The notes under the pieces are model-generated. The model had not been told where the DNA came from, did not search any database, and was given only the letters and a program-made list of their open reading frames with translations. DNA of 64,000 bases from Kushneria phosphatilytica (GTDB lineage Bacteria > Pseudomonadota > Gammaproteobacteria > Pseudomonadales > Halomonadaceae), in NCBI RefSeq assembly GCF_008247605.1, contig NZ_CP043420.1, positions 1,798,001 to 1,862,000 of the forward strand, written 5' to 3'. Numbering within the stretch: the first letter of the stretch is position 1; each line of letters starts with the position of its first letter. Shown here piece by piece: positions 38,328-45,558 of the stretch. The position numbers and the translations under genes were made by a program.

Positions 38328-39599
38328 TCAGGCTGACTCCAGCTCGAGCTCAAGCTGATGAGGCTCGTAACGGGGATCAAGATCGACATAGTGCGAACTT
38401 TCTACCGGAGCCGTGGGCACCCACGGCTCCTGTGCAATTTCCGGTTGCCAGCTGCGTCGCCCTCTCAGACGCGTCATCACAAACAGCGCCAGCACCAGTG
38501 AGGCGCCTCCCAGGAAGAGCCATAATCCCCCCGGGCCGAAAAACTCCATCGACAGGGAAGCACTGTAGGGCCCGATGATCGAGCCAATGCCGTACCAGAT
38601 CAATAACTTGCCGTTGGCCTGAATGGTCTCCTCCGGCTCCAGCCAATCATTGGTATGCGCCAGACTCATTGAATAGAGCGTATGGAGCATGGCCGTATGC
38701 AGACAGGCTGCAATCAACAGGATCAGGTAATCAAAACGAGCCACCACGGAGATCACGGCACCTGATGTTGTCATGACGATGGTCATGAACAGGATAACCT
38801 TGCGCCGATCAAACCGATCCGAGATACGGCCCAGCGTCCATTGAGCCACCAGAGCTACCAGCGTCGTGATCGACATGAAACGGGCTGTCTGGCTGGTAGA
38901 AAGCCCGATTTCCTGACCGTAATAAGGGGTCATGGCAAAGAAGGCCTGCACCATCATGCCGGCGATAAAAGCGCCAACCAGCCCGACTGGTGCGCGTCGA
39001 TACAGGGTTTTGAGAGGCAGTTTGAGCGCGGTGTCATGACTGCTTTGCGAAGGCCCGTGAATCCGGTGAATCGACAGGGGAATCAACGACAGGGTAAAAA
39101 GAATACCGGTAACGGTGAAAAGCATCATGGTTGCAGGATCAGCCGTATTGAGCAGCCACTGTCCGCCTGCCAGCGAAGTAGTCGAAATGACCATGTACCA
39201 ACCCAGCACCCGACCTCTATTGTCGTTACTGGACTCCCCCGAGACCCAGGATTCCATGACCATCAGCATACCGGCAGTCGCCGCCCCTCCGAATACACGC
39301 CAGACCAGCCATGCCCAGGGATTGATCCATAAACCATGCAGTAGCGCCGTGATGGCAAGTACGGCAGCACATGCTGCAAAAACCCGGATATGCCCGACCG
39401 ATCGGATACGTTTCTCCAATGCATAGCTGCCCAGCACAAAGCCCAGTGAAAAACTCGACATCAGCAGCCCGGCCATCTGGGATGGGAATCCTTCAAGTGA
39501 CATCCGTACCCCCAGCAAGGTCATGATCAACCCATGACCCAGCAGGAAAAAGATTTCACACAAAAAGAGAATGGGCAGTGTCCTGGGCAGACTGCGCAA
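38328..39599 (-). CDS. MFS transporter, YcaD-like
   Basis: 423-aa major facilitator with 12 predicted membrane segments. The loop 2 motif, the acidic VMESWVSGESSNDNRGRVLGWYM block near 115-140 and WTLGRISDRFDRRKV (repeat motif near 228) fit the YcaD subgroup. The start is a TTG at 39599, with GAGG 6 nt upstream and no alternative ATG nearby. Substrate unknown. The 221-bp divergent region to the acyltransferase gene carries two operator-like palindromes. Confidence 0.82.
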   Translation of the reverse strand: MRSLPRTLPILFLCEIFFLLGHGLIMTLLGVRMSLEGFPSQMAGLLMSSFSLGFVLGSYALEKRIRSVGHIRVFAACAAVLAITALLHGLWINPWAWLVWRVFGGAATAGMLMVMESWVSGESSNDNRGRVLGWYMVISTTSLAGGQWLLNTADPATMMLFTVTGILFTLSLIPLSIHRIHGPSQSSHDTALKLPLKTLYRRAPVGLVGAFIAGMMVQAFFAMTPYYGQEIGLSTSQTARFMSITTLVALVAQWTLGRISDRFDRRKVILFMTIVMTTSGAVISVVARFDYLILLIAACLHTAMLHTLYSMSLAHTNDWLEPEETIQANGKLLIWYGIGSIIGPYSASLSMEFFGPGGLWLFLGGASLVLALFVMTRLRGRRSWQPEIAQEPWVPTAPVESSHYVDLDPRYEPHQLELELESA

Positions 39600-39736
39600 G
39601 TGGCACCTCGCATGAGTAATCGTGGGCAGCCCGGATAAACGGGGTGATGAGTCATTTCATGACGGCGCTTATTGTAGTGGCGAACGGCTCAATGAACAGG
39701 GGCTGAGCGCAAATCACCTCCAGGACTGGGCAGTCA

Positions 39737-39766
39737 GGAACTGTTCCATTACGATGAACACTGTTC
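39737..39766. promoter_or_regulatory. Tandem operator-like palindromes upstream of the MFS and acyltransferase genes
   Basis: GGAAC-T-GTTCC (39737-39747) and GAACA-C-TGTTC (39756-39766) are both perfect palindromes. Their centres are 19 bp apart, close to two helical turns. Both contain GAAC...GTTC half-sites. Binding by a dimeric repressor is plausible; which one is not evident. Confidence 0.5.
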
Positions 39767-39820
39767 GGAATACTCTGGCGAAGCCTCGTCATTCTTGTAA
39801 TCTATTGATGCGAAACATCA

Positions 39821-40693
39821 ATGTCGCTCATCAAAGGTGCTGTCAGCGTACTTCTGCTGACACTGAATACCCTGCTATGGTGCCCCCCGGTGATCGTGCT
39901 GGCGCTGTTCAAGCTACTGCCCTCTGTCTGGCTGAGGCGCCACCTGCTTGATGCGCTGGAATGGCTCGCCAATGGGTGGATTGCGACCAACAATCTCTGG
40001 ATACGCTACTGGCTGAAGCCGGACATCAGGTTCACATTACCGAATTCTCTATCACCTGATCAGTGGTGGCTGGTCATGGCCAATCACCGCAGCTGGACCG
40101 ATATCTTTATTCTGCAGTACGCTCTTGCCGGCCGCTTGCCTACGCCACGTTTCTTTATCAAACGCGAGCTGCTTTGGCTTCCCATCATGGGGCTGGCATG
40201 GTGGGCACTCGAATTCCCGTTCGTCAGACGCTATTCACGCGAACAGCTTGAACGCGACCCGGGCCTGGCCCAGCGCGATCAGCAAGCGACTCGTCGCATG
40301 TGCGCCAATGCTCGGCAACGTCCAATGGCCATTTACAATTTTCTCGAAGGAACACGCTTCACACCTGAGAAGCACCGGCGCCAACAAAGCCCCTATCAAC
40401 ATTTACTGCGACCACGCGCCGGCGGCTGCGCACAGGTCGTGGATCTGCTTGGAGATCGACTGGCCGGTATCATCGATATCACGCTGGACTACCGTGCCGG
40501 CCAATCCGGATTCGGTGCTTTTCTATGCGGACGCACTGGCACCATCAGTATGAATGTTCGCCATCTTGATATCCCTTCATGGATGCATGAAGGCAATTAT
40601 TCCAGTGACGCGATTTACCGGGAACGCTTTCAGGCATGGGTCAACACAGTCTGGCAGGAAAAGGATCAACAGTTATCTTCTCAAGAGTTCTGA
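39821..40693 (+). CDS. PlsC-type lysophospholipid acyltransferase, YihG-like
   Basis: 290-aa membrane acyltransferase transferring an acyl chain to a lysophospholipid. It has N-terminal membrane segments (about 5-30), the catalytic NHRSWTD (H89-x4-D94), and EGTRFTPEKH in the third conserved block. The ribosome site before ATG 39821 is weak. Its 3' end overlaps the start of the lipoprotein gene by 58 nt. Confidence 0.85.
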   Translation: MSLIKGAVSVLLLTLNTLLWCPPVIVLALFKLLPSVWLRRHLLDALEWLANGWIATNNLWIRYWLKPDIRFTLPNSLSPDQWWLVMANHRSWTDIFILQYALAGRLPTPRFFIKRELLWLPIMGLAWWALEFPFVRRYSREQLERDPGLAQRDQQATRRMCANARQRPMAIYNFLEGTRFTPEKHRRQQSPYQHLLRPRAGGCAQVVDLLGDRLAGIIDITLDYRAGQSGFGAFLCGRTGTISMNVRHLDIPSWMHEGNYSSDAIYRERFQAWVNTVWQEKDQQLSSQEF

Positions 40694-41529
40694 TACTGAG
40701 CATGCTGTTGCTGCTTTCAGGTTGTGCCGGTCTGGCAGGACCCTATTCTTCCAGCCGTCCGGGTTGGGTCACGGTTCATCGCGGCGACACGCTCTCCGGT
40801 ATTGCACGGGAAGCCGGCATTCCGCTACTGCGTCTGCAGCGGTTTAATCCAAATGCCGATTCACGTCATCTTGAAGTGGGTCAGCAACTGCTGCTTCCCA
40901 ACCATAGTGAACGTGCTCCGGGAAATGGCCGCTATCGCTATCGCATTCGTCCGGGAGATACACTTGCCGGTATTGCCAGACAACTCGGTAGCAACGTCAA
41001 CCGTATTCAAAATGCCAATTCCGGATTGAATGAGCGTCACCTCGTCATCGGACGGGTGATTACGGTGCCTGTGGGCGGCGCTTCAGCAGCCGGTAGCAAG
41101 CTACGTCCTGCTCGACCCGCACCTGCCCGGCCAAGTACGGCGCCTCTCCCTTCCGGAGTAGGCAACTGGCCCTGGCCATTGCGGGGTGGTACCGTCAAAC
41201 GTAACTTTGGTCCGGACCAAAGGGGACAACTACAGCCCATGATTATTGCAGCCGGTAATGACCGTACTGCCAGAGCAGTATCCGGCGGCTCGGTCAGGTT
41301 TGCCGGCACCATGCGTCATCTGGGCGGTGTGGTTATCGTGCATCACCCCCATAACCTGCAGACTGTCTATGCCCAGTGTGGTCAGTTAAAGGTCGACGAA
41401 GGCAGCAGCGTCCAGGCGGGCACTCCGATATGCAATATCGCCAACTCTGCCAGTACCGGGCGCTTCGATCTATTGTTCGATATTCGTCATGCCGGTCGCC
41501 CCGTCAATCCCAGAAGACTACTGAAATAA
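40636..41529 (+). CDS. NlpD-like lipoprotein: two LysM domains and degenerate LytM (M23) domain
   Basis: 297-aa envelope protein. A lipoprotein signal ends at LLLSGC (Cys about 30). Two LysM peptidoglycan-binding modules follow (about 44-88: VHRGDTLSGIAREAGI; about 101-145: IRPGDTLAGIARQLG). The M23/LytM domain occupies about 170-297. Its zinc ligands are missing: YAQCGQL stands where active enzymes have YAH, and LLFDIR replaces LHFEIR. NlpD and EnvC are degenerate in the same way and act by activating amidases, so that role is inferred. The ATG at 40636 gives a usable signal peptide but has a weak ribosome site. Confidence 0.82.
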   Translation: MGQHSLAGKGSTVIFSRVLILSMLLLLSGCAGLAGPYSSSRPGWVTVHRGDTLSGIAREAGIPLLRLQRFNPNADSRHLEVGQQLLLPNHSERAPGNGRYRYRIRPGDTLAGIARQLGSNVNRIQNANSGLNERHLVIGRVITVPVGGASAAGSKLRPARPAPARPSTAPLPSGVGNWPWPLRGGTVKRNFGPDQRGQLQPMIIAAGNDRTARAVSGGSVRFAGTMRHLGGVVIVHHPHNLQTVYAQCGQLKVDEGSSVQAGTPICNIANSASTGRFDLLFDIRHAGRPVNPRRLLK

Positions 41530-41657
41530 TGTCGTCACGGGTATCTGCTGCATGACAGAGCAGGCATCATTAACGACAGCGCCGCATTCGGGTGACATGC
41601 GATATCATGCATCCGTGTACTAACATCGAACGGTCACAGGAGCGTCGTGCCGTCGTC

Positions 41658-42866
41658 ATGGACAAGCCGTTATTATCGAGTGCGGACAATCAACCCGGCT
41701 CCCGGGCACGTATCGCCTTCGTCAGCGAAACATGGCTGCCTGAAATCAATGGCGTTACGCATACACTGCATCATCTCTCACAACATCTGATTGAAAGGGG
41801 CTACAGGGTGCAGCTGGTTCGTCCCCGGCCCGAGGACCATACAACGGCCCCCATGATGAGCGAGGAACTGCAGGTTCGGGCGATACCAATTCCCGATTAC
41901 GACGGGGTCAGCATGGGCATGCCGGCCTCCAGGCAACTGCGCCATTTCTGGAAAACCCATCGTCCCGATGTCATCTATATTGCCACCGAAGGGCCACTGG
42001 GTCTCGCCGCCCTGCGCGTAGCACGCCGCCTGAAGATTCCGGTCATCAGTGGCTACCATACGAACTTCGATCAGTACAGCCGCTATTATATTCTGCTTCA
42101 GATGCTGCGGCCGCTGGTGCGCCCTTTTCTAAAACGCTTTCATAACCGCACCCTGATGACCCTGGTACCTACCCAGGGTCAGGCATGTACTCTGACAAAC
42201 CAGGGTTACGGCAATATTCAGGTGCTCGGTCGTGGTCTGGACTGTCAGCAGTTCAGTCCGGACAAGCGCAGTCAGGTATTGCGCCATGAGTGGAATGCTT
42301 CGCCCAAGACCCCGGTGGTCATGCATGTTGGTCGCCTGGCCGCCGAAAAGAACATCGAATTGCTTGAACGAGCGCTCAACACATTACGTAAGCATCACCC
42401 TGAACTTCGCGCCGTACTGGTAGGTGATGGCCCCCTGCGCGCTCAGCTCGAAGAACGACTGCCATGGGCGATCTTTGCCGGTTTTCAGCGTGGAGAATCC
42501 CTGACACGCTATTATGCCAGTGCCGACATGTTTCTGTTTCCATCACTATCAGAGACTTTTGGCAATGTCGTGACAGAAGCGATGGCCAGTGGTCTGGCTG
42601 TGGTAGCCTTCGACTATGCGGCGGCAGGGGAAATTATCGAGGATGGCCTTGATGGCAAACTGGCCCCCGTTGGAGATCCGGATGCCTTCATCGCAGCTGC
42701 GCTGACACTCAGCAATGATATGGCACTCGTTGAACAAATGGGGAAGGCGGCACGCGAACGGGTATTGGCCCTGGAGTGGCCCCGAATCGGCGACACCTTC
42801 ATTGAATATCTAGCCCAGGCACAGGAGGTGACCGATGCGAGAAGAGCGCGTGTACCCGGTATTTAA
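41658..42866 (+). CDS. GT4-family glycosyltransferase (MgtA/SqdX-like)
   Basis: 402-aa retaining GT-B glycosyltransferase. Blocks: VSETWLPEINGVTHTL at the acceptor site, GYHTNFDQYSRYY, HVGRLAAEKNIELLERA, and the EX7E motif in SLSETFGNVVTEAMASG. This group uses nucleotide-sugars to glycosylate lipids such as diacylglycerol. I place the start at ATG 41658. AGGAG at 41638-41642 is 15 nt away, and the frame is open from 41592, so the start is uncertain. It overlaps the PAP2 gene by 32 nt. Confidence 0.83.
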   Translation: MDKPLLSSADNQPGSRARIAFVSETWLPEINGVTHTLHHLSQHLIERGYRVQLVRPRPEDHTTAPMMSEELQVRAIPIPDYDGVSMGMPASRQLRHFWKTHRPDVIYIATEGPLGLAALRVARRLKIPVISGYHTNFDQYSRYYILLQMLRPLVRPFLKRFHNRTLMTLVPTQGQACTLTNQGYGNIQVLGRGLDCQQFSPDKRSQVLRHEWNASPKTPVVMHVGRLAAEKNIELLERALNTLRKHHPELRAVLVGDGPLRAQLEERLPWAIFAGFQRGESLTRYYASADMFLFPSLSETFGNVVTEAMASGLAVVAFDYAAAGEIIEDGLDGKLAPVGDPDAFIAAALTLSNDMALVEQMGKAARERVLALEWPRIGDTFIEYLAQAQEVTDARRARVPGI

Positions 42867-43413
42867 ACGGCTGGATACGCTGGAATGGAAAGCCTGCAAT
42901 CGGCTGGCTCGTCTGGGCGCCTACCGACCACTATTAAGAGTGCTACGGCTGGCCAGTCGTCTGGGAGATGCACCTGCCTGGGTCGCATTATGCTTTACCG
43001 TACCCATCTTTCGTGGCTTATACGGCTGGTTACTGGCTGTGTGTTTTGGGCTTTCTGCCGCGGTGGGAGGGCTATTCTACCGTTTCGTCAAGAATCGGCT
43101 ATGCCGCGAGCGCCCTTATATCTCTTTCGAGATTCCCTGCACCATGCCGCCACTGGACCGCTATAGCTTTCCCAGCGGGCATACCCTGCATGCGGTCATG
43201 TTTACCACTCTATTTGCCACCTATGTGCCAATTCTACTGATAATTGTGCTGCCATTTGCCATTCTGGTCATGTTATCGCGGGTGATTCTCGGCCTGCATT
43301 ATCTGACGGATGTCGCTGCCGGAGCGCTGATCGGTTTTCTGCTGGCTGAAGCCTGGGTAGGGATCATTACCTGGCTGACTCCCCTGCTGCCTTTATCCCT
43401 TCAGGCGGGGTGA
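42835..43413 (+). CDS. PAP2-family membrane phosphatase
   Basis: 192-aa membrane phosphatase with the three PAP2 motifs: KNRLCRERPY, PSGHTLHA and SRVILGLHYLTDVAAG. It has several membrane segments. AGGAGGTG lies directly before ATG 42835, inside the end of the glycosyltransferase gene, so the two are translationally linked. Candidate substrates are phosphatidate, phosphatidylglycerophosphate or undecaprenyl diphosphate. Confidence 0.87.
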   Translation: MREERVYPVFKRLDTLEWKACNRLARLGAYRPLLRVLRLASRLGDAPAWVALCFTVPIFRGLYGWLLAVCFGLSAAVGGLFYRFVKNRLCRERPYISFEIPCTMPPLDRYSFPSGHTLHAVMFTTLFATYVPILLIIVLPFAILVMLSRVILGLHYLTDVAAGALIGFLLAEAWVGIITWLTPLLPLSLQAG

Positions 43414-43421
43414 CCCCCGCC
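43404..43421. other. GC-rich hairpin spanning the PAP2 stop codon
   Basis: GGCGGGG (43404-43410) and CCCCGCC (43415-43421) flank the TGA stop. It has no T tract. It may contribute to termination between PAP2 and the converging gcvT. Confidence 0.35.
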
Positions 43422-43449
43422 TCCACTGATCAATATGAATAACAAGCAT

Positions 43450-43469
43450 GACAAATGAGTTTATTTGTC
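43450..43469. terminator. AT-rich hairpin next to repeated motif copy 3
   Basis: GACAAAT (43450-43456) and ATTTGTC (43463-43469) form a 7-bp stem with a 6-nt loop between converging genes. It ends 3 nt before the repeated 17-mer. It may terminate gcvT read from the other strand. Confidence 0.4.
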
Positions 43470-43472
43470 GCG

Positions 43473-43489
43473 AAAGATAACGGTATAAA
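43473..43489 (+). repeat. Repeated intergenic motif, copy 3 (AAAGATAACGGTATAAA)
   Basis: The 17 bases are identical to the first 17 of copies 1 and 2. It directly abuts the gcvT stop codon (43490-43492, minus strand) between two convergent genes. In this copy it cannot be a promoter for an obvious plus-strand gene. Confidence 0.7.
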
Positions 43490-44608
43490 TCAGCCTCGAT
43501 AATAGCGGGGCTTTATAAAAGGCATGGCAGATACCTGCATCGGTTGCCGCTTGCCACGCACTTCAGCATATACAGTCTGGTTTCGCTCGGTCCACGCGCG
43601 CTCGAGATAGGCCATGGCAATGGGTGCGCCAACACTGGGGCCAAAGGTTCCGGAAGTTACCTGACCAATTTCTACATCAGCTTCATCATACAGCAGCGTC
43701 CCTTCACGTACGGGGGTGCGGGTTTCACCCTGCAGGCCCACCCGCAGACGCGGGCTATCACGATTGGCCAGTTGCGTCAGAATGACATCAGCGCCAGGGA
43801 ACCCCCCTTCACGCTCCCCTCCCTGACGTCGAGCCTTGCCTATCGCCCAACCCAGATTCGCATCCGCGGGAGTCGTTGTTTCATCAAGATCATGCCCATA
43901 AAGACACAGCCCGGCTTCCAGACGCAGTGAATCACGGGCTCCGAGCCCGATCGGCTCAACGGATTCGAATGACAGCAGACGTTGTGCCAGCGTTTCGGCC
44001 TGCTCCTTCGGTACCGAGAGTTCATAGCCATCTTCTCCGGTATAACCCGAACAACTGACCCAGGTCGGAACACCTTCGATCTCAACCCTTCGGTGATCCA
44101 TGAAAATCATCTCTCCCACCTCAGGACAAAGCTCACTCAGAACGGTTCGCGCCTCGGGCCCCTGAAGCGCCAGTAGAGCCCTGTCTTCGAGGACTTCGAT
44201 CTCTACATCTTCACCCAGTCCGGTCTGCAGCAACACCAGGTCGGCACTACGCCGCGCTGCATTGACCACCAGGTAGAAATGATCACCGGCATTGACGGCC
44301 ATGAAGTCGTCATGAACCCCACCATTGTTATTGGTGAAAAGACCATAGCGCTGTCGTCCGGTTTTCAGCCCTTGTGCATCAATAGGCGCTATCTGCTCCA
44401 GGGCCATTGCCGCCTGGTTGCCATGGAGCAGGATTTGCCCCATGTGCGAAACATCGAACAGACCACATCGCTGGCGGACATGCTCATGTTCACGCTTGAC
44501 ACCCATCGCAAACTGCACGGGCATCGCATAACCGGCAAAAGGAACAAATTTTGCCCCTGACCGCTGATGCAGATCGTAGAGTGAGGTATGCAGTAGATCA
44601 TCGGACAT
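43490..44608 (-). CDS. gcvT: Aminomethyltransferase (glycine cleavage T protein)
   Basis: Transfers the methylene group from the aminomethyl-lipoyl H protein to tetrahydrofolate. 372 aa. It has the N-terminal LYDLHQRSGAKFVPFAGYAMPVQF block, FDVSHMGQI, SCSGYTGEDGYEL, and ARDSLRLEAGLCLYGHDLDE for folate binding. Start ATG 44608 has GGGAGG about 9 nt upstream; the frame is open 15 codons further. Unlike most gcvTHP operons it is divergent from gcvH-gcvP, separated by 414 bp. Confidence 0.96.
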   Translation of the reverse strand: MSDDLLHTSLYDLHQRSGAKFVPFAGYAMPVQFAMGVKREHEHVRQRCGLFDVSHMGQILLHGNQAAMALEQIAPIDAQGLKTGRQRYGLFTNNNGGVHDDFMAVNAGDHFYLVVNAARRSADLVLLQTGLGEDVEIEVLEDRALLALQGPEARTVLSELCPEVGEMIFMDHRRVEIEGVPTWVSCSGYTGEDGYELSVPKEQAETLAQRLLSFESVEPIGLGARDSLRLEAGLCLYGHDLDETTTPADANLGWAIGKARRQGGEREGGFPGADVILTQLANRDSPRLRVGLQGETRTPVREGTLLYDEADVEIGQVTSGTFGPSVGAPIAMAYLERAWTERNQTVYAEVRGKRQPMQVSAMPFIKPRYYRG

Positions 44609-44674
44609 GGAATCCAGCCTCCCGGCAGAAATGAAATCGCTGTGTACAAGCACATGAAGAAGATAACCGGATCA

Positions 44675-44725
44675 GGTCATGCCAGGGAGCTACAGCTCCA
44701 GCACTCCATTCTGCAGGGCATGACC
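44675..44725 (-). other. Candidate structured leader of gcvT mRNA
   Basis: On the minus strand GGTCATGCC pairs with GGCATGACC (9 bp, plus-strand 44675-44683 with 44717-44725). It encloses the dyad GGAGCT-GT-AGCTCC (44686-44699). The element ends 67 nt before the gcvT start codon, a usual place for cis-acting RNA. It does not match a riboswitch class I can name. Confidence 0.4.
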
Positions 44726-44824
44726 GATGACAGGCTATCTCGCCACATGCGCCGAATGAGAACCGCGCGTTTTTTTTATCCGAGCCCTTTTCGTTAACGC
44801 TGAAGGTGCTTACGATAGGCAAAA

Positions 44825-44842
44825 AGTTTCCGATCGGAAACT
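44825..44842. promoter_or_regulatory. 18-bp perfect palindrome, likely operator
   Basis: AGTTTCCGATCGGAAACT is its own reverse complement. It sits 216 nt upstream of gcvT and 180 nt upstream of gcvH, so one regulator could control both directions. Its identity is unknown. Confidence 0.55.
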
Positions 44843-45022
44843 CAAGAATGAGAAGACATGATGCCGTTGCGCTGACGTCACCGGTTTGCAATGCTCACAA
44901 GAGCGGTCATGACACGCCTGCCGGGGCGCAGACACCAGAAACCGTTAGCGGCTTCCGTCATCGCATGAGAGTTCTCAGCTCCTGTCGATGCGGGCTCGAT
45001 CAATAACAGGATATTCATCATC

Positions 45023-45418
45023 ATGAGCCAGATCCCTGACAATCTTCACTATACCGATAGTCATGAGTGGATTCAGGATAATGGGGACGGTACTGCCACC
45101 ATTGGAATTACCGACCATGCCCAGCAGTCACTGGGCGATGTAGTGTTCGTTGAACTGCCCGAGCTCGGGCGGACACTGCAAGCAGGTGAAGAATTCGGCG
45201 TGGTCGAATCCGTCAAGGCGGCTTCCGACCTCTATGCGCCTCTGGGTGGAGAAGTCATTGAAATCAACGAGGCTCTCGAGGATGCACCAGAAAGCGTCAA
45301 TGAAAGCCCCTATGACAATGCCTGGCTGATCAAACTCCGTCTTGGTGACACCGCAGAACTCGAGCAACTGCTCAGCAGTGAAGCCTATGGCGAGCTGTTG
45401 GCGAACAGCGAAGACTGA
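45023..45418 (+). CDS. gcvH: Glycine cleavage system H protein
   Basis: 131-aa carrier protein that moves the aminomethyl group on lipoate between GcvP, GcvT and GcvL. The lipoylated Lys is K65 in ESVKAASDLYAP. The N-terminal HYTDSHEWIQDNGDGTATIGITDHAQ is canonical. Followed after 140 nt by gcvP. Confidence 0.97.
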   Translation: MSQIPDNLHYTDSHEWIQDNGDGTATIGITDHAQQSLGDVVFVELPELGRTLQAGEEFGVVESVKAASDLYAPLGGEVIEINEALEDAPESVNESPYDNAWLIKLRLGDTAELEQLLSSEAYGELLANSED

Positions 45419-45425
45419 ATACCCT

Positions 45426-45452
45426 GCAGCACCCATGAGTCAGTGGTGCTGC
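45426..45452 (+). other. Hairpin in the gcvH-gcvP gap
   Basis: GCAGCACC (45426-45433) and GGTGCTGC (45445-45452) form an 8-bp stem with an 11-nt loop just after the gcvH stop. A pyrimidine-rich stretch follows. It could attenuate gcvP or stabilise the gcvH message. Confidence 0.45.
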
Positions 45453-45558
45453 TCTCCTCCCTCGTTTTGATATTCTGGCGCCCGGCCCATTGCGGATTGG
45501 ACGCCATTCATCCTACCAGGTGCCACGGCGCCATTCCTCTCGGAAGACAGGATACTTC

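Larger units (their letters stand above)
44609..45022. promoter_or_regulatory. Divergent gcvT/gcvH control region
   Basis: 414 bp without a supported gene. On the gcvT side it holds a structured leader (44675-44725) and a run of T/A (44771-44778). In the middle it holds an 18-bp perfect palindrome (44825-44842). On the gcvH side there is a short hairpin (CATCG...CGATG around 44960-44990) before gcvH. I looked for the glycine riboswitch core and did not find it on either strand. Confidence 0.6.

Noticed and set aside
44806-45006. 66-codon ORF in the gcvT/gcvH gap
   Set aside because: Overlaps the palindrome, lacks a ribosome site and does not look like a protein.
44609-45022. Glycine riboswitch upstream of gcvT or gcvH
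   Set aside because: The conserved core (GGAGAG, CACCGAAGGGG-like and CTCTCAGG segments) is missing on both strands. ACCTGATCCGG resembles part of a TPP element, but the rest of that element is absent too.
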